The position numbers and the translations under genes were made by a program. From Paraburkholderia sp. DHOC27 (GTDB lineage: Bacteria; Pseudomonadota; Gammaproteobacteria; Burkholderiales; Burkholderiaceae): a DNA stretch of 64,000 nt. The notes below the pieces were generated by a model. That model made no database searches. It saw nothing but the letters and a program-made list of their open reading frames with translations, and was not told the origin of the DNA. Position 1 is the first letter of the stretch. Every line of letters starts with the position of its first letter. Shown piece after piece: positions 34,962 through 46,526 of the stretch. The DNA lies in the NCBI RefSeq assembly GCF_003429005.1, contig NZ_QVQV01000006.1, positions 581,649 through 645,648 on the forward strand. The letters run 5' to 3'.

Positions 34962-35867
34962 TTAGCTGCGCGACGCGTTTCCCTGCGCTCCGCGCTTCAT
35001 CCGCGCTGCCCAGGCTGCGGTCGCTGCGTCGTAGAACGCGTTCAAGGACGTGTACGTTTCCTCACCCATCTCCAGTTGCAGATGTCGGGCGGCTGCTTGC
35101 AGCGCCTTTAGTGGTTCGTTCGTGTCCAATGCCGTTGCGCCGGTCTGCTTGCTGAGCTTGTCGCCTGCTTCGTTCGTCACCACCGGCACGTGCAGATACG
35201 CTGGTGTCGGGACACCCAGGCAACGCTGTAAATAGATCTGCCGCGCTGTCGAATCCAGCAAGTCCGCGCCCCGCACGATGTGCGTAATGCCCGCGTCGGC
35301 GTCGTCTGCTACCACCGCCAGTTGATACGCCCACTGGTCATCCGCGCGCCTCAGCACGAAGTCGCCAACTTCAGTTGCCAGATCTTGTTTTTGCGTGCCC
35401 TGCCAGCGGTCGTCGAACGTGATGACTGCCGCTTCGCCGTCCGGAACGCGTAAGCGCCACGCTCTTGCCGGCTTGCCATGCAGGCCGTCGCGACAGGTGC
35501 CCGGATACGCGAGTGTGGTGTTGCGCGCGTGAGCACTCAACAACGAATCGCTGATCTCCTTGCGCGTGCAGCCGCATGGATATACCAGCCCCGTTGCTCT
35601 CAACTGCGACAGGATCTCTTCGTAGCGCTCGGTGCGCTCGCTCTGCCAGACCGGCGGCTCGTCGGCGTGCATGCCAAAACGATCCAGCGTCGTCAGGATG
35701 TCCTCCGCGGCACCCGGTACGGTACGCGGGCCGTCAATATCTTCTACGCGAACCAGCCACGCGCCATTGTGCGCGCGCGCGTCCAGCCAACTCGCCAATG
35801 CGCTTACCAGCGAACCGAAATGCAACGGGCCAGTCGGGGAGGGGGCAAAGCGGCCGCGATAACTCAT
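34962..35867 (-). CDS. gluQ: Glutamyl-Q tRNA(Asp) synthetase
   Basis: 301 residues, a truncated class I glutamyl-tRNA-synthetase paralogue that adds glutamate to queuosine in tRNA-Asp. HIGH-like motif APSPTGPLHFGSLVSAL (about residues 8-24), a zinc site YPCGCTRKE, and the KMSKS-like GDKLSKQTGA. Length and lack of an anticodon-binding domain fit GluQRS. Its start at 35867 overlaps a 62-codon frame (ATGA), listed separately. No ribosome site other than that overlap is evident. Confidence 0.92.
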   Translation of the reverse strand: MSYRGRFAPSPTGPLHFGSLVSALASWLDARAHNGAWLVRVEDIDGPRTVPGAAEDILTTLDRFGMHADEPPVWQSERTERYEEILSQLRATGLVYPCGCTRKEISDSLLSAHARNTTLAYPGTCRDGLHGKPARAWRLRVPDGEAAVITFDDRWQGTQKQDLATEVGDFVLRRADDQWAYQLAVVADDADAGITHIVRGADLLDSTARQIYLQRCLGVPTPAYLHVPVVTNEAGDKLSKQTGATALDTNEPLKALQAAARHLQLEMGEETYTSLNAFYDAATAAWAARMKRGAQGNASRS

Positions 35868-36052
35868 GTGCTAACGCGCCAGGATGTGGTGGGCGCTGCA
35901 TGTTTTGCGGATGCTGGTGCATCAGCTGACCCGGCATGAATGCGTGCACCGGCAGGCGGCACCAGCCATACGAGCTTCACGCCCTGGAAGCACTGACTCA
36001 GCATCCCAGACTCAAACAGGGCGCGCTCGCTCGACAACCCAGTCACAAACAT
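35864..36052 (-). CDS. Possible 62-residue small ORF between trhO and gluQ
   Basis: Minus-strand frame beginning MFVTGLSSERALFESG. Its ATG overlaps the trhO stop by one base (TGATG) and its stop overlaps the gluQ ATG (ATGA), so both junctions would allow re-initiation. Codon use is less GC-biased at third positions than in the neighbours and no domain is recognisable, which argues for chance; the double coupling argues for a real translated spacer. It may be a short unknown protein or simply a ribosome path to gluQ. Confidence 0.3.
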   Translation of the reverse strand: MFVTGLSSERALFESGMLSQCFQGVKLVWLVPPAGARIHAGSADAPASAKHAAPTTSWRVST

Positions 36053-36915
36053 CACGCAGCGCGCGCGGCGTTCCTCTCCGGATGGCATTCCGGACAGGTC
36101 TTTCCCGGCACATACAGCGGTGACTGCTGTGCTTCCGGGCTCACCACTGCGCGGCAACCGAAACACTGCGCGGTGGCAGTGGGCTTGAGTGCCGGGTCGA
36201 GCGCGGTGCGGTAGTCGAACACGAAGCATTCGCCGTGATAGTGCGCGCCGCCCACTTCCTCGAAGTACTTCAGAATGCCGCCCTCGAGCTGATACACGTT
36301 CTCGATGCCGACTTCCTTCATATGGATCGCGGCCTTCTCGCAGCGGATGCCGCCCGTGCAGAACGAGACCACGGTTTTGCCTTCCAGGTCGGCGCGGTTC
36401 TTCTCGATCACCTCGGGGAACTCGCTGAACTTCGTGATGCGGTAGTCGAGCGCGGCGTCGAACGTGCCCACGTCGACTTCGAAAGCGTTGCGCGTGTCGA
36501 GCATCACCACGGGGCGCCCCGCGTCGTCGTGACCACGGTCCAGCCAGGCCTTGAGGGTGGGTGCATCCACTGACGGCGCACGGCCCAGTTCCGGCCGGAT
36601 GGCCGGCTTCTTCATGGTGATGATCTCGCGCTTCAGCTTGACCAGCATGCGGCGGAAAGGCTGCTTCTCGGACACGCTTTCCTTGAACTGCAATTGCGCA
36701 AACTTGCCTTCGAACAGCGGGTCGTGCCGGATGTAGTCGATAAACGCGGCCGCCGCTTCCGGCGTGCCCGCGACGAACAGATTGATGCCTTCCGGCGCGA
36801 GCAGGATCGTGCCGCGCAAGCCGAGCGCGTTGCAGCGCTCCGTGACGAGCGGGCGCCATTGGGCAGTGGCTTCGAGGGTCGCGAACTGATACGCGGCGAG
36901 GTTGACGATACTCAT
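36052..36915 (-). CDS. trhO: tRNA uridine(34) hydroxylase, rhodanese domain (YceA/TrhO family)
   Basis: 287 residues with a start domain (MSIVNLAAYQFATLE), a central ferredoxin-like segment (ILLAPEGINLFVAGTPEAAAAF), a rhodanese domain with the active-site loop CTGGIRCEKA (Cys about residue 184) and a C-terminal Cys-rich zinc-like end (QCFGC, CPEC). TrhO hydroxylates U34 of tRNA in 5-hydroxyuridine formation. Met at 36915 is the family start. Upstream lies the dnaE gene on the other strand. Confidence 0.92.
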   Translation of the reverse strand: MSIVNLAAYQFATLEATAQWRPLVTERCNALGLRGTILLAPEGINLFVAGTPEAAAAFIDYIRHDPLFEGKFAQLQFKESVSEKQPFRRMLVKLKREIITMKKPAIRPELGRAPSVDAPTLKAWLDRGHDDAGRPVVMLDTRNAFEVDVGTFDAALDYRITKFSEFPEVIEKNRADLEGKTVVSFCTGGIRCEKAAIHMKEVGIENVYQLEGGILKYFEEVGGAHYHGECFVFDYRTALDPALKPTATAQCFGCRAVVSPEAQQSPLYVPGKTCPECHPERNAARAA

Positions 36916-37221
36916 GATGGTCCGGCGGTAAAGTGGCCCGGTCACGCTTCCAACGACGCAGGCGCCAGCAAGGCGCGCGCATGGCGTGGCCACGGCAGAT
37001 AGGGCGAAACCCGTATTATCCCTCAACCGGCCACTTTGCCCGAGTCGGCCAAATGGCTAACGCATTGCGGCAGCGCAAAGCGCTCCCGGTTGACTCGCGG
37101 GCAATCCGCTGCGGGTGCCCACCCGTGATCCGGGATTCGCCCCTTGTCCGAATGGCTAACGTCGCTGAATCGCTGTGGTTGGGAGCCAAATCTTCGGGGG
37201 CCTGGAGTTACAATAACGCCC
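36916..37221. other. Divergent region between trhO and dnaE
   Basis: 306 bases. A 12-base near-repeat (AAATGGCTAACG at about 37050 and GAATGGCTAACG at about 37150) and the -10 hexamer TACAAT (37209-37214) just before the dnaE ATG are the only features seen. No clear trhO promoter was found. Confidence 0.45.
37209..37214 (+). promoter_or_regulatory. -10 hexamer directly before dnaE
   Basis: TACAAT ends 7 bases before the dnaE ATG; a transcript would start at or beside the ATG. An SD-like GGAG lies 15 bases upstream of the ATG, too far to be used normally. No good -35 at 16-18 bases was seen. Confidence 0.4.
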
Positions 37222-40812
<3,591 letters not shown>

Positions 40813-40831
40813 CGCGCAACGCCGGGCTGAA

Positions 40832-40851
40832 CGCGGCCGCATGGGGCCGCG
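40832..40851. terminator. Weak hairpin between dnaE and the WaaE-like gene
   Basis: CGCGGCC/GGCCGCG (7 bp) with a 6-base loop between convergent genes, without a T-run, so termination is only possible. Confidence 0.35.
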
Positions 40852-40918
40852 CTTCGCCCACGCGCTGTAGTTAAAAGCGCGCAAGCCTGCCACCGCCGCC
40901 CGCTCCAACCACTCGTCT

Positions 40919-41677
40919 CTACCGCCGCTCCGCCGCGAGCCGCTCCAGCTTCAGAAACCGGTAATACACCGTCTCCGCGTTGAACACCGCGATCATGAAG
41001 CCGGCGCGTCCATCGAGAAAGCCGGCGCGCAGCACGTAAGTACGCAGGAACGCCCACGTCGCCCGTCCCACGGCCTTGCCAAAGCTGCCGCGTTTGCCCG
41101 CGGCATGGCGCTGCTGGGCGCCCGCGCTCGAGTACGCATCCAGCTTGCGCACCACGGTCTCGAAGTCTTCGTACGAGTAGTGCATGAGCTTGCCGGACAG
41201 TCGCTGTGCCGGCGTGCTGAACACGAGCCGTTCGTGGACCAGATCAGCAGAGAAACGCGCCGCGCCTCGTTTGAAAAGGCGCGGAATCCAGTCCGGATAC
41301 CAGCCGCTGTGATGAATCCAGTGACCGCAAAAACTCGATAGCCGGTCCACCGCGTAGACCTGCGCCACGGGGCTCGCGATCGCGGCCCGAATCGATGTGG
41401 CAAGCTCGGGCGAGACGACCTCGTCGGCGTCGAGGGAGAGGATCCAGTCGGTGTCCAGGGCGTCGAGCGCGCGATTCTTTTGCGGCCCGAAGCCCGGCCA
41501 GTCGGTCTGCTGCACGACGCGCGCGCCGTGGGCGCGGGCAATCTCGACGGTGCCGTCGGTGCTGCCGCCGTCCAGCACGACGATCGCATCGGCGAAGGCC
41601 ACGGCGGCGAGGCATTCGGCCAGCCGGGCCGCCGCATTGCGGGTGATGATGGCGACGCCAAGGGTGGTTTCGGTCAT
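40919..41677 (-). CDS. waaE: Family 2 glycosyltransferase, WaaE-like (LPS core)
   Basis: 252 residues. GT2 fold with AIITRNAAARLAECLAAV, the nucleotide-binding VVLDGGSTDGTVEIA and the DXD metal site LSLDADE (about residues 88-94). The C-terminal region (QQRHAAGKRGSFGKAVGRATWAF) is the same as in Klebsiella WaaE/lgtF-type beta-1,4-glucosyltransferases that add glucose to the inner core heptose. It is encoded opposite and next to msbA and the LPS cluster, which supports a core assembly role. Start by the ATG at 41677. Confidence 0.8.
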   Translation of the reverse strand: MTETTLGVAIITRNAAARLAECLAAVAFADAIVVLDGGSTDGTVEIARAHGARVVQQTDWPGFGPQKNRALDALDTDWILSLDADEVVSPELATSIRAAIASPVAQVYAVDRLSSFCGHWIHHSGWYPDWIPRLFKRGAARFSADLVHERLVFSTPAQRLSGKLMHYSYEDFETVVRKLDAYSSAGAQQRHAAGKRGSFGKAVGRATWAFLRTYVLRAGFLDGRAGFMIAVFNAETVYYRFLKLERLAAERR

Positions 41678-41819
41678 GCCTTGGTAGCGTAGAAAGGACA
41701 GAAAGGACGCGCTCCGCCTTGCACGCCGTCGCAAGCCACGCAAATGCGGGTGCAACGGGGCGCAGGCGGGTTGCCGGAGTATACACAGCGGGGCCCGGTT
41801 CCTCGCCCGTCCGACCGTT

Positions 41820-41825
41820 TACAAT
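41820..41825 (+). promoter_or_regulatory. -10 element upstream of msbA
   Basis: TACAAT about 58 bases before the msbA TTG start; no clear -35 within 15-18 bases. Confidence 0.35.
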
Positions 41826-41883
41826 GCGGTATTTTGTGTCTGCCCTCCGGGCAGGCGCGCGGTTCGTTTTCCTAGAGGATTCC

Positions 41884-43677
41884 TTGAGCCCGAAGCCCAC
41901 GTTAAGCAAAGTTATCGGCGAAGGCGATGCCTCGTCGCCGGTTGTCGTCATGCGCAGGCTCTGGCCGTATCTCAAGCCGCTGCTGTGGGTGCTGATCGGC
42001 GCGATTCTCGCGATGGCCGTCAGCGCCGGTACGGACGCCGGCATTCCCGCGTTGCTCAAGCCGTTGCTGGACAAGGGCTTCGGCGCGCACGCCAGTGATA
42101 AGGCCAAATGGATCGTACCGCTCGCCGTGATCGGCCTCGCCTTCGTGCGCGGCGCGTCGCAGTACGCCTCCGGCTACCTGCTCGCCTACGTGTCGAACAA
42201 GATTCTGCTCGATCTGCGGCTGAAGATGTTCGACCGCATGATCCACTCGAGCGTCGGCTTCTTCCAGCGCGAAACGGCCAGCACCGTCATCAATGCCATC
42301 GTGTTCGAGGTGAACCAGATTCTCAACGTGCTGTTGAGCGTGCTGGTCACGATCGTGCGCGATTCGCTCACGGTGTTCTTCCTGCTCTGCTACCTGTTCT
42401 ATCTGAACTGGAAACTCACGTTGATCGTCGCGGTGCTGCTGCCCACCATCGGCTGGCTGGTCGGCAAGATCAACCGGCGTTTGCGCCGCCTCAACCGCGA
42501 GCATCAGATGTTGACCAACCAGCTGTCCTATATCGTCGAAGAGACGGTGGGCGGCTACAAGGTGGTCAAGGTGCACAACGGCGAGAAGTACGAGACTGAC
42601 CGCTTCACCGAAATGAGCCGGCGTCTGCGCGGCTATTCGATGCGTATGACGGTGTCCGGCGGTCTTGCGCAGCCGCTCACGCAGTTTCTCGCCTCCATCG
42701 CGCTGGCCGTGGTTATCACCATCGCGGTGGTGCAGTCGTCATCGGATCAGACGACGGTAGGCGGTTTCGTCGCCTTCGTCACGTCCATGCTGCTGATCAT
42801 TTCGCCGCTCAAGCATCTGATGGACGTCAACCAGCCGTTGCAACGGGGCATGACCGCCGCCGAACTGATCTTCGGCCTGATCGACGAACCGTCCGAGCCG
42901 GAAGGCGGCGGGCGGCCGCTCGAACATGCCGCAGGCGAGGTCGAGTTCCGTGATGTCTCGTTCAACTACGGCGCCACCAGCACACACAACCGGCAGACGC
43001 TCGATCAGGTGTCGTTCAAGGTCGCGCCGGGTGAAATGGTGGCGCTGGCCGGCCCGTCGGGCAGCGGCAAGACGACGCTCGTCAATCTGCTGCCGCGCTT
43101 TTTCGATCCCACCGGCGGTGAGATTCTGGTCGACGGCGTCGCGCTGCCCGAGTACGGCATTCACGCGCTGCGCAGCCAGATTGCGATGGTGAGCCAGGAT
43201 GTCGTGCTGTTCAACGACACGATCGCCCACAACGTGGCCTATGGCGAGACGGTGGATGCAGACAAGGTGAAGGCGGCCCTGCAGGCAGCCAACCTGTGGG
43301 ACACCGTGCAGGCCATGCCCAATGGCATCGAGACGCTGGTGGGCGACAACGGCCTGATGCTCTCGGGCGGCCAGCGTCAGCGGCTGGCCATTGCGCGCGC
43401 CATCTACAAGGACGCGCCGATCCTGATCCTCGACGAAGCCACCTCGGCGCTCGATTCCGAGTCGGAGCGCCACGTGCAGGCCGCGCTCGAAACGCTGATG
43501 AAGGGACGCACCACGCTCGTCATCGCGCACCGGCTCTCCACCATCGAGCGCGCCGACCGCATCCTGGTGATGGAAGCAGGGCGCATTGTCGAGCGCGGCA
43601 GCCACCGCGAACTGCTCGCGCAAGACGGGCTATACGCGCACCTGCACCGCATCCAGTTCCAGCAAAACGCCGCGTAA
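41884..43677 (+). CDS. msbA: Lipid A export ABC transporter MsbA
   Basis: 597 residues: six-helix exporter domain (about 20-330) plus nucleotide-binding domain (Walker A GPSGSGKTTL about residue 396, signature LSGGQRQRLAIARA, Walker B ILILDEATSALD). MsbA flips lipid A-core across the inner membrane. I use the TTG at 41884, 5 bases after AGAGGA, because family members in this genus start with a S(V/P)KPTLSK segment right after the initiator; the next in-frame ATG (41950) would remove the N-terminal helix. Head of the LPS operon. Confidence 0.93.
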   Translation: MSPKPTLSKVIGEGDASSPVVVMRRLWPYLKPLLWVLIGAILAMAVSAGTDAGIPALLKPLLDKGFGAHASDKAKWIVPLAVIGLAFVRGASQYASGYLLAYVSNKILLDLRLKMFDRMIHSSVGFFQRETASTVINAIVFEVNQILNVLLSVLVTIVRDSLTVFFLLCYLFYLNWKLTLIVAVLLPTIGWLVGKINRRLRRLNREHQMLTNQLSYIVEETVGGYKVVKVHNGEKYETDRFTEMSRRLRGYSMRMTVSGGLAQPLTQFLASIALAVVITIAVVQSSSDQTTVGGFVAFVTSMLLIISPLKHLMDVNQPLQRGMTAAELIFGLIDEPSEPEGGGRPLEHAAGEVEFRDVSFNYGATSTHNRQTLDQVSFKVAPGEMVALAGPSGSGKTTLVNLLPRFFDPTGGEILVDGVALPEYGIHALRSQIAMVSQDVVLFNDTIAHNVAYGETVDADKVKAALQAANLWDTVQAMPNGIETLVGDNGLMLSGGQRQRLAIARAIYKDAPILILDEATSALDSESERHVQAALETLMKGRTTLVIAHRLSTIERADRILVMEAGRIVERGSHRELLAQDGLYAHLHRIQFQQNAA

Positions 43678-43831
43678 CACGCGGTTAGATTTGCCGGCGA
43701 CGAAACGCATCCTGGTTGTGCCCGAATCCCTGCCGCCCGTGCACAATGTCGCCGGGCGGCTCACACCGAAGAAGCGCGTCCGGCTGCAAATCTCAACGTT
43801 TGACGCGGCGCACGGGCGCCCGACCGTCTGC

Positions 43832-44908
43832 ATGATGAAAATTGGACTCTCCAGTAATGCGCTGAAACATAGCGGCGGCCTCGAACGCTACGCGATGGAC
43901 CTGGTGCGCGGTTTCACCGCGGCAGGGCTTCGGCTGGCGTTCTTTGCGCGCCGCTTCGATATGTCGGTGCCGGAGAGCCGGATGGTCGAGCCGCATCGCA
44001 TCAACGTGTCGTTTCTACCAGGCAAGCTGCGCGACACATGGTTTTCGTGGCGGCTGCGGCGCGCGCGGCGCGCTGCCAAGGTCGACGTGCTGATTGGCTG
44101 CAACCGGGTCGATTCGTCCGAGATCGCTATTTGCGGCGGCACGCACCTGGGTTTTTTGCGCGCCATCGGCAGGACGCCCACGCGTTCGGACCACTGGCAG
44201 ATCGAGCTGGAACGGCGTCAATATGAGCAGGCCCGCGTCATCGTCGCGCATTCGCAGTTGATGCACGACGAACTGCGCGAGCTGTATGCGGTGCCCGAGG
44301 CGAAGATTCGCGTGCTGTGTCCGCCCGTGGACGGCGCGCGCTTCGCGCCGGTCGACGCCGCCACGCGCGCTGCCTTGCGGCGCAAATTCGGCTTCGCAGA
44401 ACATGAGATCGTGCTGCTGTTTCCGTCCAGCAGCCATCAACGTAAGGGCTTGCCGCTGATCGAGGCGGCGTTGCGTAACTCCAAGTTGCCGGTGGTACTG
44501 GCGGTCGCGGGCCGGCCTCCGGAACGTACCTCGGAGCGCGTGCGCTACATTGGCTACGTGAAGGAAATGGAAGACGGTTATCGCGCGGCAGATTTCACGA
44601 TCCTCGCGTCGAAGTACGAGCCGTTTGGCCTCGTCGGCGTCGAATCCGTGATGTGCGGCACGCCGGTGATCTTTCCGTCGAGCATCGGCTGCTGCGATGC
44701 GATCGCGGAGCACGCAAAGTTCGTTTTTACCCCAGACGACGAAGCCGACCTGCGCAGCACGCTCGCACGCGCGGTCGAGGCGCGTCTGGCCGGATCGCTG
44801 CCGCAACCGTCCGGCGTGGCGCGCGACGCCGTGCTGTACGACGCGAGCGTTGCCGGTCATGTCGACGCGCTGCTTGCGCTGGCCCAGCGCATCCGCGTGG
44901 AGCGTTAA
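43832..44908 (+). CDS. Family 4 glycosyltransferase, WaaG-like (LPS core)
   Basis: 358 residues, two Rossmann-like domains. N-terminus KIGLSSNALKHSGGLERYAMDL, C-terminal donor-binding motif YEPFGLVGVESVMCGTPVI (E-X7-E, about residues 262-270). GT4 enzymes of this type transfer hexoses or GlcNAc to the LPS core. Two ATGs (43832, 43835) are possible; there is no strong ribosome site. Tandem after msbA. Confidence 0.85.
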   Translation: MMKIGLSSNALKHSGGLERYAMDLVRGFTAAGLRLAFFARRFDMSVPESRMVEPHRINVSFLPGKLRDTWFSWRLRRARRAAKVDVLIGCNRVDSSEIAICGGTHLGFLRAIGRTPTRSDHWQIELERRQYEQARVIVAHSQLMHDELRELYAVPEAKIRVLCPPVDGARFAPVDAATRAALRRKFGFAEHEIVLLFPSSSHQRKGLPLIEAALRNSKLPVVLAVAGRPPERTSERVRYIGYVKEMEDGYRAADFTILASKYEPFGLVGVESVMCGTPVIFPSSIGCCDAIAEHAKFVFTPDDEADLRSTLARAVEARLAGSLPQPSGVARDAVLYDASVAGHVDALLALAQRIRVER

Positions 44909-45398
44909 GGCATGCGCAGGGCCGAGCGCCACCGTTCGCCAAGGGCCGGGACAAGGCTCGCGGTCGCGGGCCCCATCGCCGAGGTCATCAGGTTCGCTAC
45001 AGGGGCGCCCATCAGTACCACCGCAGACACCCGCACGAGCCCCACAACACGGACTACCTCAAGGCCCGCTTCAGGGCCGACCGCAGGCCCCCGCAGCCCC
45101 GTCGCAACTGCGGTTTGGACCCACCTGCATGATATAATTCGCACCTATAAAAGCGCCGGGCTGACGGTAAACCGAACGCCCAATTGTTTTCACTTCGCTT
45201 CCAGTGCAAGCGCAGTCAGCTGGCCGGGCGGCGTGCCCGCAGACACGGGAGAGGCCATACCGTGTGTGGCGTTTCGGCCGGCTGGAGCGAACGTCATCGA
45301 CAAGAATATCGTTGGAGATTCTGCATGGGGAACGCGACATCGAGCCGGGAGCCGGCACGTAGCCCGATCGCGGACTGGTCCAACATGCAGGTAACCCA
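44909..45398. other. 490-base region between GT4 and GT9 genes
   Basis: Open frames here do not resemble any family. It contains an extended -10 element at 45130-45138 and a possible 25-codon leader peptide frame (45325-45402) that overlaps the GT9 start. The gap splits the LPS operon and may hold a second promoter. Confidence 0.5.
45130..45138 (+). promoter_or_regulatory. Extended -10 promoter within the LPS cluster
   Basis: TG-A-TATAAT, a full consensus extended -10, 260 bases before the GT9 start. A TTGGAC lies only 12 bases upstream, too close to be a standard -35, so the TG extension would have to carry recognition. Confidence 0.55.
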
Positions 45399-45402
45399 AT
45401 GA
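45325..45402 (+). CDS. Possible 25-residue leader peptide coupled to the GT9 gene
   Basis: Begins MGNATSSREPARS and ends with a TGA that overlaps the GT9 ATG (ATGA at 45399). A ribosome site (TTGGAGATTCTGC) precedes its ATG, whereas the GT9 start lacks its own. It could be a translation-coupling leader rather than a functional peptide. Confidence 0.35.
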   Translation: MGNATSSREPARSPIADWSNMQVTQ

Positions 45403-46526
45403 GCCGATTCCCCGGGCGGATTCGCATTTTTGCGCGCGCCTTGCCGCGCCTGATAATCAAGCCGTGGCGCCGGCGGCCGGCGTCGCTGCAACGCATTCTG
45501 CTTGCTCACCATCTCCTGCTCGGCGACACGTTGCTGTTGACGCCGCTCATCGCCAAATTGCGCGCCCAGTATCCGCACGCGCAAATCGTTCTCGCCTGTC
45601 CGAAGCCCATCGTGCCGTTGTACGAGGGCCGGCCGTTCGACATCAGCGTGATCCCGTTCGACCCGCGAGATCTTGCCACGGTGAAGGCGCTGCTCGCTTC
45701 CGGTCCGTTCGACCTTGGCCTCGTACTCGGCGACAATCGCCATAGCTGGCTGGCGCTCGCCGCCGGCTGCCGCTGGATCGTCGCACACGCCGGCGACGTG
45801 CCGGCCTGGAAGAACTGGCCGGTCGATCAGCGCGTGCCTTATCCGGCTGAACCGGCGGCGTGGGCGGATCTCGCCACCGAGCTGATCGAGGGTCCGCCGC
45901 CCCGGCCGTATCGTCCGGAGGAGTGGCCTGCGCCTGGTCATGCACAACTGCCTGATGCGCAACTGCTCGTGCATCCCTATGTGGTCCTGCATCCAGGCGC
46001 GAGCACGTCGGTCAAGCGTTGGCCCGACGCGCGCTGGCGCGAACTGGCGCAGCGCGTCGAGGCGCTCGGCTATGTTCCGGTCTGGAGCGGCGGTCCCGGC
46101 GAGGCCGAGCTGATCCGCACCATCGACCCGGATCCGCATCATCCGAATCTGGCGGGGCGGGTGGGCCTCGGCGAGTTGTGGCATCTGTTCGCGGGCGCGC
46201 GAGGTGTGGTGTGTCCAGATACCGGCGTGGCGCATCTCGGACGCCTGATTGGCGTGCCGACGGTTGCGTTGTTCGGTCCGGGCAACGCGCAGATTCACGG
46301 GGCGGGCCAGTATTGGCGCGACGCTCCGTTCGCGCCGGTCACGATCGCGGACATGCCGTGTCGCGACCAGCCCATGATCTTCCGTCGCGAGGTATCCTGG
46401 GTTCGACGTTGCGACCGCAATTCGGCAACCTGTGTCGCCTGGAAGGGCGATCACGCTGATTGCATGGGGCGCATTTCCATCGACTCCGTGTACGACGCAT
46501 TGCAAACCGCTCTAATGGAAGGGTAA
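45399..46526 (+). CDS. Family 9 glycosyltransferase (heptosyltransferase-like)
   Basis: 375 residues with the two-domain GT-B fold of ADP-heptose:LPS heptosyltransferases. LLAHHLLLGDTLLLTPLIAKL at the N-terminus is the acceptor-side glycine loop, HPGASTSVKRWPDARW and PDTGVAHLGRLIGVPTVALFG are family signatures in the C-terminal half. It lies in the LPS core cluster and probably adds a heptose, or a related sugar, to the core. The stop overlaps the O-antigen ligase start by one base. Confidence 0.88.
   Translation: MSRFPGRIRIFARALPRLIIKPWRRRPASLQRILLAHHLLLGDTLLLTPLIAKLRAQYPHAQIVLACPKPIVPLYEGRPFDISVIPFDPRDLATVKALLASGPFDLGLVLGDNRHSWLALAAGCRWIVAHAGDVPAWKNWPVDQRVPYPAEPAAWADLATELIEGPPPRPYRPEEWPAPGHAQLPDAQLLVHPYVVLHPGASTSVKRWPDARWRELAQRVEALGYVPVWSGGPGEAELIRTIDPDPHHPNLAGRVGLGELWHLFAGARGVVCPDTGVAHLGRLIGVPTVALFGPGNAQIHGAGQYWRDAPFAPVTIADMPCRDQPMIFRREVSWVRRCDRNSATCVAWKGDHADCMGRISIDSVYDALQTALMEG

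Noticed and set aside
34722..35155. Plus-strand frames of 60-140 codons in the repeat region before gluQ
   Set aside because: They overlap the gluQ 3' end and repeat-like DNA in several phases without any consistent start or family, so I do not call genes.
44912..45394. 160-codon frame in the gap before the GT9 gene
   Set aside because: Thr/Arg/Pro-rich with no homology and poor codon pattern; the region is better read as non-coding with a promoter.
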